A stretch of DNA of 18,988 nt from an uncultured Prevotellaceae bacterium (GTDB taxonomy: Bacteria > Bacteroidota > Bacteroidia > Bacteroidales > Bacteroidaceae), in the NCBI GenBank assembly GCA_900543815.1, contig UQST01000048.1, positions 1 through 18,988 of the forward strand, read 5' to 3'. The notes under the pieces were generated by a model. It saw only the letters and a program-made list of their open reading frames with translations. It was not told the origin of the DNA and made no database searches. Of this stretch, positions 1-6,637 are shown piece after piece. A program made the position numbers and the translations under genes. Positions within the stretch are counted from its first letter, which is position 1. Each line of letters begins with the position of its first letter.

Positions 1-41
1 CTTTAGCAATCATAGTTTTACCTTGATTATTTTGGAGTTTA

Positions 42-56
42 TGCGACTTCGTCGCA
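42..56. repeat. Short perfect hairpin beyond the integrase 3' end
   Basis: TGCGAC and GTCGCA form a perfect 6-bp stem around a TTC loop. It lies about 145 bases beyond the integrase stop codon. Neither strand has a T-run after it, so it is not a standard intrinsic terminator. The rest of positions 1-202 holds only the left inverted-repeat arms; I see no gene there. Confidence 0.4.
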
Positions 57-67
57 ATCTTCTGCAA

Positions 68-91
68 ACTTAGAGTGCAATCTGTGTTCAA
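68..91. repeat. Outer left arm of inverted repeat around the integrase
   Basis: The arm begins ACTTAGAGTG and ends TGTGTTCAA. The reverse complement of 1550-1582 begins and ends the same way but is 33 bp long. The difference is one 9-bp unit of the AATCCGTGT type, plus substitutions. The pair is in inverted orientation and encloses the recombinase gene. Confidence 0.65.
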
Positions 92-141
92 AACCCCTAC
101 GCATCACGGTAATCAGGATACTCTCCGCTATCCCAGAATAA

Positions 142-168
142 ATCCGTGCAATCCGTGTAATCCGCGTT
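142..168. repeat. Inner left arm of inverted repeat (three AATCCGTGT-type units)
   Basis: This 27-bp block consists of three 9-bp units of the form ATCCGTGNA. It matches the reverse complement of 1488-1514 with two mismatches. It ends 34 bases from the integrase stop codon. Similar 9-bp periodic blocks are, from memory, dispersed in many Bacteroidales genomes, so the repeat may belong to a wider family rather than to this gene alone. Confidence 0.7.
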
Positions 169-202
169 TTCTCCCTCACTCACCTCAAAATTCATAATTG
201 CC

Positions 203-1414
203 TTACCGTATCCTCCCTATAATCCTCTGGTTGGCCTTATCCACTATGTTGGAGTTGATGGAAGCCAGGTAGATTTGTGTGGTACGCAGATTTTCGTGAC
301 CCATACCGTCACGGATGACAGAGATGGGGATGTTCATCTCCTGTGCCAGACTGGCCCATGTGTGACGGGCAACATAGGTGGTGAGCGGGAGCGGCAGATG
401 AGCCAGGTACCCAACGCGCTTGAGTGCACGGTTACATTCTCTGATGGCCGACAGATACTGACGGCGTTCTGTGCCATCGTTGCGGGTGATGATGGGCAGT
501 AGATATACGCTGTTCTTCGTGATGTGAGCATAACGCTCCACTATCTCCTGCATACATGGTTCCCAAGCAATGCTGAGCGTCTGTCCCGTCTTCTGACGGG
601 AGTAGGTGAGACAACCGCATGAGAGATTGCTCTTGCGAAGGAAAGCCATATCCACAAACGACATCCCTCGGGTGTAGAGACTGAAGAGGAAAAGGTCTCT
701 GGCAAAGGCTTCTGCCGAATCAGTGGGTAGGTCGAGGTTGACTATCTGCCTCATCTGTCCGGCCGTGAGAGCCCGTTTGACCGTGTGGGCATAACCGGTG
801 AAGACGTTGCGGAAGGGAACTTTGTCGGGAGTGAGCATTGCCTGCACAGCCTTTCGGTAAACGGCACGCAGCGTGCGCATATAGCATGAAGAGGAGTTGG
901 CTCGAACTCCACGCAAGCGCAACCACTGCTCATATTGGCAGATGAGGTCGGGAGTGAGCATGTCAAACGTGAGGTCGCAACCGCTTCGGAAGAGCATGAA
1001 ACTGCGCAGCATGTTGCCATAGGCCGTTGCTGTTCCCGCCCTTCTCCGTTGGTTCAGGTTGTCAATCTGCTGGCGCACGAAGATGAAGAACGTTTGCACG
1101 GGCGGCAGAGAATGTATCTCATCCATCAGTTCATCTATACCATATTCTATACGCATACTTTCTCTGCGGACGATAATGTCAGATATGCGCTTCACTTCCC
1201 AACTCACCTTCGCTGCCAGCAGTCTCAGCTCATCCTGTTGCTGCTCGTTGCCCAACGGTACAAACGTCCGTCGTTCCTCATTCCAGTTCTCTGCCAGCAG
1301 GTGGTAGTCAGTGTTCACAGTGCGCACCCGGCGCTGATGAGTCAGCAGAAAGCAAACAGTTCCCCAGCTCCCATCCTCCTTCGAAGGTCGAAATCCCAAT
1401 TTGATTGTAGTCAT
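203..1414 (-). CDS. Tyrosine-type site-specific recombinase (integrase)
   Basis: This 403-residue protein has the three-part layout of Bacteroidetes phage/transposon-type integrases. Residues about 1-60 resemble the Arm-DNA-binding domain, residues about 105-205 are a SAM-like core-binding domain, and the rest is the catalytic domain. Visible catalytic residues are R249 (in TRGMSF), K275 (in SRQKTG), R350 (in YVARHTW), H373 (in MGHEN) and nucleophile Y382 (in TQIYL). Tyrosine stands at the first position of the usual HxxR box, which I recall as common in Bacteroidetes members. All key residues are present, so the enzyme is probably active. No transfer, relaxase or phage genes adjoin it, so it may be a solitary recombinase, an invertase or the remnant of an integrated element. 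It is nested within inverted repeats at 68-168 and 1488-1582. No strict TAnnTTTG promoter is visible upstream; TATTATTTG at 1431-1439 (minus strand) is a near match. Confidence 0.93.
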   Translation of the reverse strand: MTTIKLGFRPSKEDGSWGTVCFLLTHQRRVRTVNTDYHLLAENWNEERRTFVPLGNEQQQDELRLLAAKVSWEVKRISDIIVRRESMRIEYGIDELMDEIHSLPPVQTFFIFVRQQIDNLNQRRRAGTATAYGNMLRSFMLFRSGCDLTFDMLTPDLICQYEQWLRLRGVRANSSSCYMRTLRAVYRKAVQAMLTPDKVPFRNVFTGYAHTVKRALTAGQMRQIVNLDLPTDSAEAFARDLFLFSLYTRGMSFVDMAFLRKSNLSCGCLTYSRQKTGQTLSIAWEPCMQEIVERYAHITKNSVYLLPIITRNDGTERRQYLSAIRECNRALKRVGYLAHLPLPLTTYVARHTWASLAQEMNIPISVIRDGMGHENLRTTQIYLASINSNIVDKANQRIIGRIR

Positions 1415-1487
1415 AACACGATGCTTTTCTCAAATAATAACGAAACATCACGAGATGAAAACCATTCTTCGTAGCTTATATATAACG

Positions 1488-1514
1488 AACACGGATTACA
1501 CGGATTTCACGGAT
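1488..1514. repeat. Inner right arm of inverted repeat
   Basis: This 27-bp block reads AACACGGATT onward and is the inverted counterpart of 142-168, with two mismatches over 27 positions. It starts 73 bases upstream of the integrase start codon, so the arms sit close to both ends of the gene. Confidence 0.7.
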
Positions 1515-1549
1515 AGGTTTTTGTGTGTTTGACCACTGATGTTTTTTTA

Positions 1550-1582
1550 TTGAACACGGATTACACGGATTTCACTCTAAGT
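1550..1582. repeat. Outer right arm of inverted repeat
   Basis: This 33-bp block starts TTGAACACGG and ends CACTCTAAGT. It is the inverted counterpart of 68-91, which lacks one 9-bp unit. Order and orientation of outer and inner elements are mirror-symmetric around the integrase gene. Confidence 0.65.
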
Positions 1583-1598
1583 TCCACGCCATAACTTT

Positions 1599-1668
1599 TC
1601 AATAGTGTTTCAATAGAGATTCAATAAAACTCAATAGAAATCCAATAAAATTCAATAGTATTCAATGG
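1599..1668 (+). repeat. Helically phased TCAATA repeat, seven units
   Basis: The word TCAATA or a one-base variant starts at 1599, 1610, 1621, 1631, 1641-1642, 1652 and 1662. Spacing is 10-11 bp, which is one DNA helical turn. The array is AT-rich and ends right against the -33 element of the promoter at 1671-1702. Its position suggests a bent-DNA or protein-binding upstream element; that role is inference. Confidence 0.65.
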
Positions 1669-1670
1669 AG

Positions 1671-1702
1671 TTGGATTTCGGGGATGTGATGTAGTATCTT
1701 TG
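1671..1702 (+). promoter_or_regulatory. Bacteroidetes-type promoter upstream of a micro-ORF
   Basis: TTGG at 1671-1674 is followed after 20 bp by TATCTTTG at 1695-1702, a full match to the -7 consensus TAnnTTTG with normal spacing. Transcription would start near 1708, pointing right toward the convergent nqr operon end. No long gene follows, so it drives a short transcript, a micro-ORF or an antisense RNA into nqrF. Confidence 0.6.
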
Positions 1703-1710
1703 CAGGGCAA

Positions 1711-1806
1711 ATGGAAAGAAGAATAATCATGTGGAAAGGAATGAAGAGATGTATATACAAAGAGAAGGAAGAACACAGCGATGAGGCTGCTCTCCCTTCT
1801 CCTTAA
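1711..1806 (+). CDS. Possible 31-residue micro-ORF (25 residues from the second ATG)
   Basis: An ATG at 1711 opens a frame ending at TAA 1804-1806. A second in-frame ATG at 1729 follows a purine-rich stretch (GAAAGAAGAA) that could bind ribosomes. The peptide is highly charged: from the second ATG it begins MWKGMKRC and ends with an acidic stretch and LPSP. The frame begins just behind a good promoter, so from 1711 it would be nearly leaderless. I do not recognise the peptide. It could be a real small protein, a leader peptide, or chance coding in a dispersed intergenic repeat. Apart from this frame, the 1415-1913 gap holds the repeats, the promoter and a hairpin. Confidence 0.3.
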   Translation: MERRIIMWKGMKRCIYKEKEEHSDEAALPSP

Positions 1807-1815
1807 TATATATAT

Positions 1816-1848
1816 AATGTAAGGTTGCCCTCGAGGGGCGCTTGCATT
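1816..1848. terminator. Hairpin between convergent transcripts (weak terminator candidate)
   Basis: AATGTAAG (1816-1823) and CTTGCATT (1841-1848) pair with one mismatch around an inner palindrome CCCTCGAGGG (1828-1837). On the minus strand the hairpin lies about 65 bases past the nqrF stop codon and is followed by an AT-alternating run, not a clean T-run. It is the best visible candidate for ending the nqr transcript and the rightward transcript from 1708. Confidence 0.35.
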
Positions 1849-1913
1849 ATTTGCAGGTATAGACTTTTGGCTACGTTCGGCATAGAATGAGCAAGCTCAA
1901 CCTCTGCGCTCAC

Positions 1914-3203
1914 TTAACCGCCAAAGTTATCGTAGCGGATCATGTCGTCCTCTACGCCCAGGCTGTGCAAGAGGTCAAGCACTGTCTTGGACATCATTGG
2001 AGGACCACAGAGGTAGTACTCACAATCCTCGGGTGACTCGTGCTGCTTGAGATAGGTGTCGCCCATCACAGGAGCTACGAAGCCAGGAGTGTAGCGGATG
2101 CCTGCTGCGTCGGCCTTGGGATCGGGACGGTCCAGAGCCAAGTGGAAGTGGAAGTTGGGGAATTCCTTCTCCAACTGCAGGAAGTCGTCGAGGAAAGGAA
2201 TCTCCTCAAGCGCACGTGCTCCGTAGAAGTAGTGCATGGGACGATTGCGATCCTCGGGCTTCACGCCGTGACCCTTGAGCATATGCATGATCTGTGCACG
2301 CAGAGGAGCCATACCGGCACCACCGCCAACCCAAATCATCTCGCGGCCCGAACCATATACGGGACGGAACTCTCCGTAAGGACCACTCATAATCACCTTG
2401 TCGCCGGGCTTCAGGCTGAAGATGTAAGAAGAGGCGATACCGGGATTGACATCCTGGAAGCCAGGTCCCTGATCTTTGGGCTTGAAGGGAGGAGTGGCAA
2501 TACGCACGTTCAGTGTGATGATATCACCCTCGTCGGGATAGTTGGCCATTGAGTAGGCACGGATGGTGGGAGTGGGGTTGGTACACTTCAGACCGAAGAG
2601 ACCGAACTTCTCCCATGCAGGCATGTAGGTGTCGCCAATGAGGCTCTTGTCGATGTCCTTGTCGTAGTCGATGCAGTCGAATGCAGGAATCTTGATCTGT
2701 GCATAAGAACCAGGCTCGAAGTCCATGTGCTCGCCAGCAGGCAGAGCCACCTTGTACTCCTTGATGAAAGTGGCCACGTTGCGGTTGCCGATAACGGTGC
2801 ACTCCCACTCCTTGACACCCATCACTGAGTCGTCAACCTTGATGCTCATATCGCCCTTGACCTTGCACTGGCATCCCAGACGCCAATGCTCCTTGACCTG
2901 CTTGCGGGTGAAGTGGCCCTTCTCACTGTCGAGAATCTCACCACCGCCCTCGGGAACCTGCAGTTTGCACTGGCCACAAGAACCCTTACCACCGCAGGCG
3001 CTGGGCAAGTAGATACCCTCCTGTGCGAGTGTGGAGAGCAGTGAACCGCCCTGACCGACTGACACAGTATCCTTGCCATTGATGGTAATATTCACATTGC
3101 CACTGGGTGACAAATAGTACTTAGCTACGAGCAGGATGATGACCAGCACGAGGATGATCACCAGGAATACGCCAATGCTCGCTAAAATCAAATTCATATC
3201 CAT
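1914..3203 (-). CDS. nqrF: Na+-translocating NADH:quinone reductase subunit F
   Basis: This subunit is the NADH-oxidising entry point of the Na+-NQR complex; it passes electrons from NADH through FAD to a 2Fe-2S cluster. The 429-residue protein has one N-terminal membrane helix (about residues 5-27). A ferredoxin domain follows with ligands C70, C76, C79 and C111, the same numbers as known for the Vibrio cholerae protein. The FAD/NAD reductase part shows RAYS (215-218), the glycine-rich GGGAGMAP (293-300), CGPPMM (399-404) and the conserved C-terminal YDNFGG. AGGAGG lies just upstream of the start. It is the last gene of the operon, 16 bases after nqrE. Immediately after its stop codon the same frame stays open for 36 codons (see findings). 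Confidence 0.98.
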   Translation of the reverse strand: MDMNLILASIGVFLVIILVLVIILLVAKYYLSPSGNVNITINGKDTVSVGQGGSLLSTLAQEGIYLPSACGGKGSCGQCKLQVPEGGGEILDSEKGHFTRKQVKEHWRLGCQCKVKGDMSIKVDDSVMGVKEWECTVIGNRNVATFIKEYKVALPAGEHMDFEPGSYAQIKIPAFDCIDYDKDIDKSLIGDTYMPAWEKFGLFGLKCTNPTPTIRAYSMANYPDEGDIITLNVRIATPPFKPKDQGPGFQDVNPGIASSYIFSLKPGDKVIMSGPYGEFRPVYGSGREMIWVGGGAGMAPLRAQIMHMLKGHGVKPEDRNRPMHYFYGARALEEIPFLDDFLQLEKEFPNFHFHLALDRPDPKADAAGIRYTPGFVAPVMGDTYLKQHESPEDCEYYLCGPPMMSKTVLDLLHSLGVEDDMIRYDNFGG

Positions 3204-3219
3204 TGTATATTCCTCCTGT

Positions 3220-3849
3220 TTAGATTTTCAAACCACTGAAGCACATAAACGCCATTGCCATCAGACCCACAGTGATAAAGGTGATGCCCAAACCCTGAAG
3301 AGGACGGGGAACATCGGTGTAGGCCATCTTCTCGCGGATGGCAGCCAGACCAACGATGGCCAGCAGCCAGCCGATACCGCTACCCAGAGCGTAGGCGACA
3401 GAATCACCAATGCTTGCGATAGCCTGAGTGCTGGTCTCGGGGTCCATCTGCACACGCTGCTGCATGAACAGAGAGGCACCCATGATGGCGCAGTTGACGG
3501 CAATCAGAGGCAGGAAGATACCCAGAGAGGCATACAGCGAGGGGCTGAAGCGCTCTACCACCATCTCTACCAACTGAACAATGCCAGCGATGACAGCAAT
3601 GAAAAGTATGAAAGCCAGGAAGGTGAGGTCAACACCCTGAACCAGGGCGTCGGGACCCAACACATAGGTCTGAAGAGCATAGTCCACGGGCACGGTGACG
3701 AGCAGCACGAAGGTAACTGCAACACCCAGGCCGAGGGCAGTCTTCACATTCTTGGATACAGCCAGATAAGAGCACATACCCAAGAAGAATGCGAATATCA
3801 TGTTGTCCACAAAGATAGAGCGGACAAACAAACTAATCATGTGTTCCAT
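3220..3849 (-). CDS. nqrE: Na+-translocating NADH:quinone reductase subunit E
   Basis: NqrE is a six-helix inner-membrane subunit that pairs with NqrD to hold a membrane-embedded iron-sulphur centre and form part of the Na+ path. The 209-residue protein has the expected hydrophobic segments. The two conserved cysteines fall at C26 (LGMCSY) and C120 (AVNCAIMG), matching the positions known for V. cholerae NqrE. It is slightly longer than the usual 198-residue proteobacterial form because of a loop near residues 62-75. It sits between nqrD (28 bases upstream) and nqrF. Confidence 0.97.
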   Translation of the reverse strand: MEHMISLFVRSIFVDNMIFAFFLGMCSYLAVSKNVKTALGLGVAVTFVLLVTVPVDYALQTYVLGPDALVQGVDLTFLAFILFIAVIAGIVQLVEMVVERFSPSLYASLGIFLPLIAVNCAIMGASLFMQQRVQMDPETSTQAIASIGDSVAYALGSGIGWLLAIVGLAAIREKMAYTDVPRPLQGLGITFITVGLMAMAFMCFSGLKI

Positions 3850-3877
3850 AATTCTATTCTTGTTTTAATAAGGTATG

Positions 3878-4516
3878 TTACTTCTTCTCCTCCTTGTTCA
3901 GCGAGCGGTGTGCCCAGATGAAGCAGCCCAGGATGATCAGAGACATAGCGGGCATGACCATCATGCCGTTGTTCTGATACCAGCCGCCGTTCTCCACATA
4001 CCAGCAAGCGGGGATAACGTGGAAGCCGAACAGTGTGCCGAAGCCGAAGAGCTCACGGATGAAACCTACGACAACCAGCACAAGGGCGTAGCCCAGACCG
4101 TTACCGATACCATCAAGGAATGACTCCCAAGGACCGTTCTGCATGGCAAAGGCCTCGAGACGACCCATCAGGATACAGTTGGTGATAATCAGACCCACAT
4201 ACACCGACAGTGCAACACTCACGTCATAGACGTAAGCCTTGAGCACCTGGCTCACGATGGTCACAAGAGCAGCCACCACCACCAGCTGCACGATGATGCG
4301 GATGCGGTTGGGGATAGTCTTGCGCAACAATGAAATAATCACATTAGAGAAAGCCGTGATGACGGTAACGCTGAGTCCCATCACAATGGCTGGCTTCAAC
4401 TGGGAGGTAACAGCCAGCGCGGAGCAGATACCCAGAACCTGAACAGCCACAGGGTTGTTGAGGTTCAACGGACCAGTCAATGCCTCACGGTTCTCCTTAG
4501 AAAACAATTTACTCAT
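3878..4516 (-). CDS. nqrD: Na+-translocating NADH:quinone reductase subunit D
   Basis: NqrD is the membrane partner of NqrE. The 212-residue protein shows conserved cysteines at C31 (LGICSAL) and C114 (ITNCILMG), which correspond to the iron-sulphur ligand pair of NqrD with a two-residue offset. The start is supported by an AGGAGG Shine-Dalgarno sequence a few bases upstream. Several hydrophobic helices are evident. The C-terminal tail is charged (RSLNKEEKK) and likely cytoplasmic. It lies 18 bases after nqrC. Confidence 0.97.
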   Translation of the reverse strand: MSKLFSKENREALTGPLNLNNPVAVQVLGICSALAVTSQLKPAIVMGLSVTVITAFSNVIISLLRKTIPNRIRIIVQLVVVAALVTIVSQVLKAYVYDVSVALSVYVGLIITNCILMGRLEAFAMQNGPWESFLDGIGNGLGYALVLVVVGFIRELFGFGTLFGFHVIPACWYVENGGWYQNNGMMVMPAMSLIILGCFIWAHRSLNKEEKK

Positions 4517-4534
4517 ATTCTGTTCCTCCTAAGA

Positions 4535-5434
4535 TTAGTTGTTAGATGTGTTCTCACCCTCTTCCTCGCTCACGGCTGCTGCACTGCTGTCAGCCTCAAC
4601 TGCCATATTGTCGAGCAGAGCGGGAGTCTTGGACAAGATGAAGTTCTTGTAAATCTTCAGTCCCTCGTTGACCATAGAGCCTACGCCTACACTGGTGAGG
4701 GTGGCACCTGTAACGCCGTCCACCTCAGTAGTCTTGCTGGCAGCGCCCTTCTTCACTACGGTGAGAGAAATCTCGTGAGAGGGGTCATTCTCGTCATAGA
4801 TGGGCTTGCCGATGAACTGCTCCTGGAAGTCACGGTCGCCGATGCGGGCACCCAGACCGGCTGTCTCGCTCTCGTGATAGAAGTAAGCACCCTTCACAGT
4901 GGGCACGTTGCTCTCGAAAGACAGTGCGATGTAGCCCCAAAGGCCACCCCACAAACCGCGGCCAACCACGGGCAGCACATACACTTCCTCACCGTCCTTG
5001 TTCTTGCCTACAAAGACATGCAGGCGGCCCTCCTTGATGGCGGTGCCGTATGTGCTCTCGAACTTACCCTCGTAAGGAGTCATCACAGCCTGAGACTCAT
5101 CGAGAACGAAGTCCTGAACCTTGTCGAACTCAGCCTTCACATCAACAGAATCCTTGGAGAAGCCCATAGCGGTCAGTATCTGACCCTTGGTGTCATTCTC
5201 CACGTTAGCATCCTGAGTAGGCTTCAAGGCAGAGCTGACGAAAGCCAGCAGGAAGGCCACAATGATAACCATCACAGCAGCATACACGATGGTGTAGGCG
5301 TTGCTGTTGGTATTGAGGCCCGTCTTCACTTCCTTGATCTCAGATGCAGGAGCGCCACAGATAGGGCACTTCTCGGGCATTGTTTCAGCCTCGAATGTCT
5401 TACCACAGACATTACACTTGAATTTCTTTGCCAT
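4535..5434 (-). CDS. nqrC: Na+-translocating NADH:quinone reductase subunit C with N-terminal rubredoxin-like domain
   Basis: NqrC carries a covalently bound FMN on the periplasmic side of the Na+-NQR complex. I chose the ATG at 5434 because it follows a clear AGGAG and leaves 13 bases to the nqrB stop; a longer frame to 5524 would overlap nqrB. The 299-residue protein begins with a four-cysteine rubredoxin/rubrerythrin-like knuckle (C7, C10, C23, C26; CxxC-x12-CPxCGA). Next are a linker and the usual NqrC start (residues 41-70, one membrane helix, TNSNAYTIVYAA). The FMN domain has the flavinylation motif DGVTGAT (239-245), with T245 the likely FMN acceptor. A non-conserved acidic tail follows residue 270. 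NqrC proteins I know start at the helix, so the metal-binding head is an addition. It would face the cytoplasm, near NqrF and NqrD/E. Confidence 0.96.
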   Translation of the reverse strand: MAKKFKCNVCGKTFEAETMPEKCPICGAPASEIKEVKTGLNTNSNAYTIVYAAVMVIIVAFLLAFVSSALKPTQDANVENDTKGQILTAMGFSKDSVDVKAEFDKVQDFVLDESQAVMTPYEGKFESTYGTAIKEGRLHVFVGKNKDGEEVYVLPVVGRGLWGGLWGYIALSFESNVPTVKGAYFYHESETAGLGARIGDRDFQEQFIGKPIYDENDPSHEISLTVVKKGAASKTTEVDGVTGATLTSVGVGSMVNEGLKIYKNFILSKTPALLDNMAVEADSSAAAVSEEEGENTSNN

Positions 5435-5447
5435 ATCGTTCTTCTCC

Positions 5448-6620
5448 TTATTTAATTGCACGTTTAGCACGCTTGTTGATATTGCTCTGCACGAAGCAGT
5501 AGTCAATGAGCGGTGCAAAGGCATTCATCAGCAGGATGGCCAGCATCATACCCTCGGGGAAACCGGGATTGAGCACGCGAACCATCACAGCCACAACGCC
5601 GATGAGGAAACCGTAAACATACTTGCCACACTCGGTGCGGGCGCTGGTAACAGGGTCGGTGGCCATAAACACAGCACCGAAGGCGAATCCGCCGAATACC
5701 AGATGCTGGTACCACAGGATGTGGTTGCCCTCAACGCCCTGCAGGACAAAGCCCATGAGAGCTCCACCCACGAAGACGCTCAGCATGGTCTTCCAGCTGG
5801 CAACGCCTGTCCAAAGCAGCAGGATGGCACCCAAAGCGATGGCGATAACGCTGGTCTCGCCCACTGAACCAGGGATAAGGCCCACCACGGCATTGATGAC
5901 TGTCTGGCAGTCAAAGCCCTGGAAGCCAGCCTCGACAGCAGCTCCAAGAGGAGTAGCCGAAGTGGCCACATCGGCCAAGTTGTTGCCCAAACCGCAAATC
6001 TGGTCCTGAGCCACCCACACCTTGCTGTCGCCAGTCATGGCAGAAGGATAGCTGAAGAAGAGGAATGCACGTGTGACAAGGGCGGGGTTGAAGATGTTCA
6101 TACCTGTGCCGCCGAAAATCTCCTTGGCGAGAATCACGCTGAAGGCCACTGCGATGGCAAGCATCCACAGAGGAGTGGTCACGGGCACTATCATGGGGAT
6201 GATGATACCCGACACCAGGAAACCTTCCTGAATCTCCTCGCCCTTCCACTGAGCCACCACGAACTCGATGCCGAGTCCCACCACGTAGCTCACCACAATC
6301 TTGGGCAGAACAGCCAGGAAGCCGTAGCCGAAGATCTCCCAGAAGGAAGCATTGGCGAGTGTGCCGGCTGCCAGATAGTTCTGATAGCCCACATTATACA
6401 TGCCAAAGAGCAGTGCAGGCACCAGTGCGAGCACCACAAAGCTCATGATGCGCTTGCTGTCGATGGCATCGTGAATGTTCACGCTGCCCACACGAGAAGT
6501 CGTGTTGGGAACGAAAGCGAAGGTCTCGAATCCGTCCACCAGGCTGCGGAAGGCATGAAACTTGCCTCCCTCTTCCACGTAGGGCTTTATGTGATCGAAT
6601 AAATTTCTGATTGCTTTCAT
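5448..6620 (-). CDS. nqrB: Na+-translocating NADH:quinone reductase subunit B
   Basis: NqrB is the largest membrane subunit of Na+-NQR. It binds riboflavin and a covalent FMN and takes part in Na+ transport and quinone reduction. The 390-residue protein has about ten hydrophobic segments. It contains a flavinylation-type motif DVATSAT (217-223), where T223 is the likely FMN acceptor; serine replaces the glycine of the more familiar SGAT form. Other typical stretches are GGTGMNIFNPAL (170-181), FMATDPVTSA and the C-terminal NPGFPEGMMLAI. It follows nqrA by 17 bases and precedes nqrC by 13. Confidence 0.97.
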   Translation of the reverse strand: MKAIRNLFDHIKPYVEEGGKFHAFRSLVDGFETFAFVPNTTSRVGSVNIHDAIDSKRIMSFVVLALVPALLFGMYNVGYQNYLAAGTLANASFWEIFGYGFLAVLPKIVVSYVVGLGIEFVVAQWKGEEIQEGFLVSGIIIPMIVPVTTPLWMLAIAVAFSVILAKEIFGGTGMNIFNPALVTRAFLFFSYPSAMTGDSKVWVAQDQICGLGNNLADVATSATPLGAAVEAGFQGFDCQTVINAVVGLIPGSVGETSVIAIALGAILLLWTGVASWKTMLSVFVGGALMGFVLQGVEGNHILWYQHLVFGGFAFGAVFMATDPVTSARTECGKYVYGFLIGVVAVMVRVLNPGFPEGMMLAILLMNAFAPLIDYCFVQSNINKRAKRAIK

Positions 6621-6637
6621 GTTGTATAACTGTTACT

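Noticed and set aside
935..1474. 179-residue plus-strand frame over the integrase
   Set aside because: Antisense shadow of an integrase with all catalytic residues.
5435..5524. 30-residue N-terminal extension of NqrC
   Set aside because: It would overlap the end of nqrB, and the ATG at 5434 has a good ribosome-binding site and starts the four-cysteine domain.
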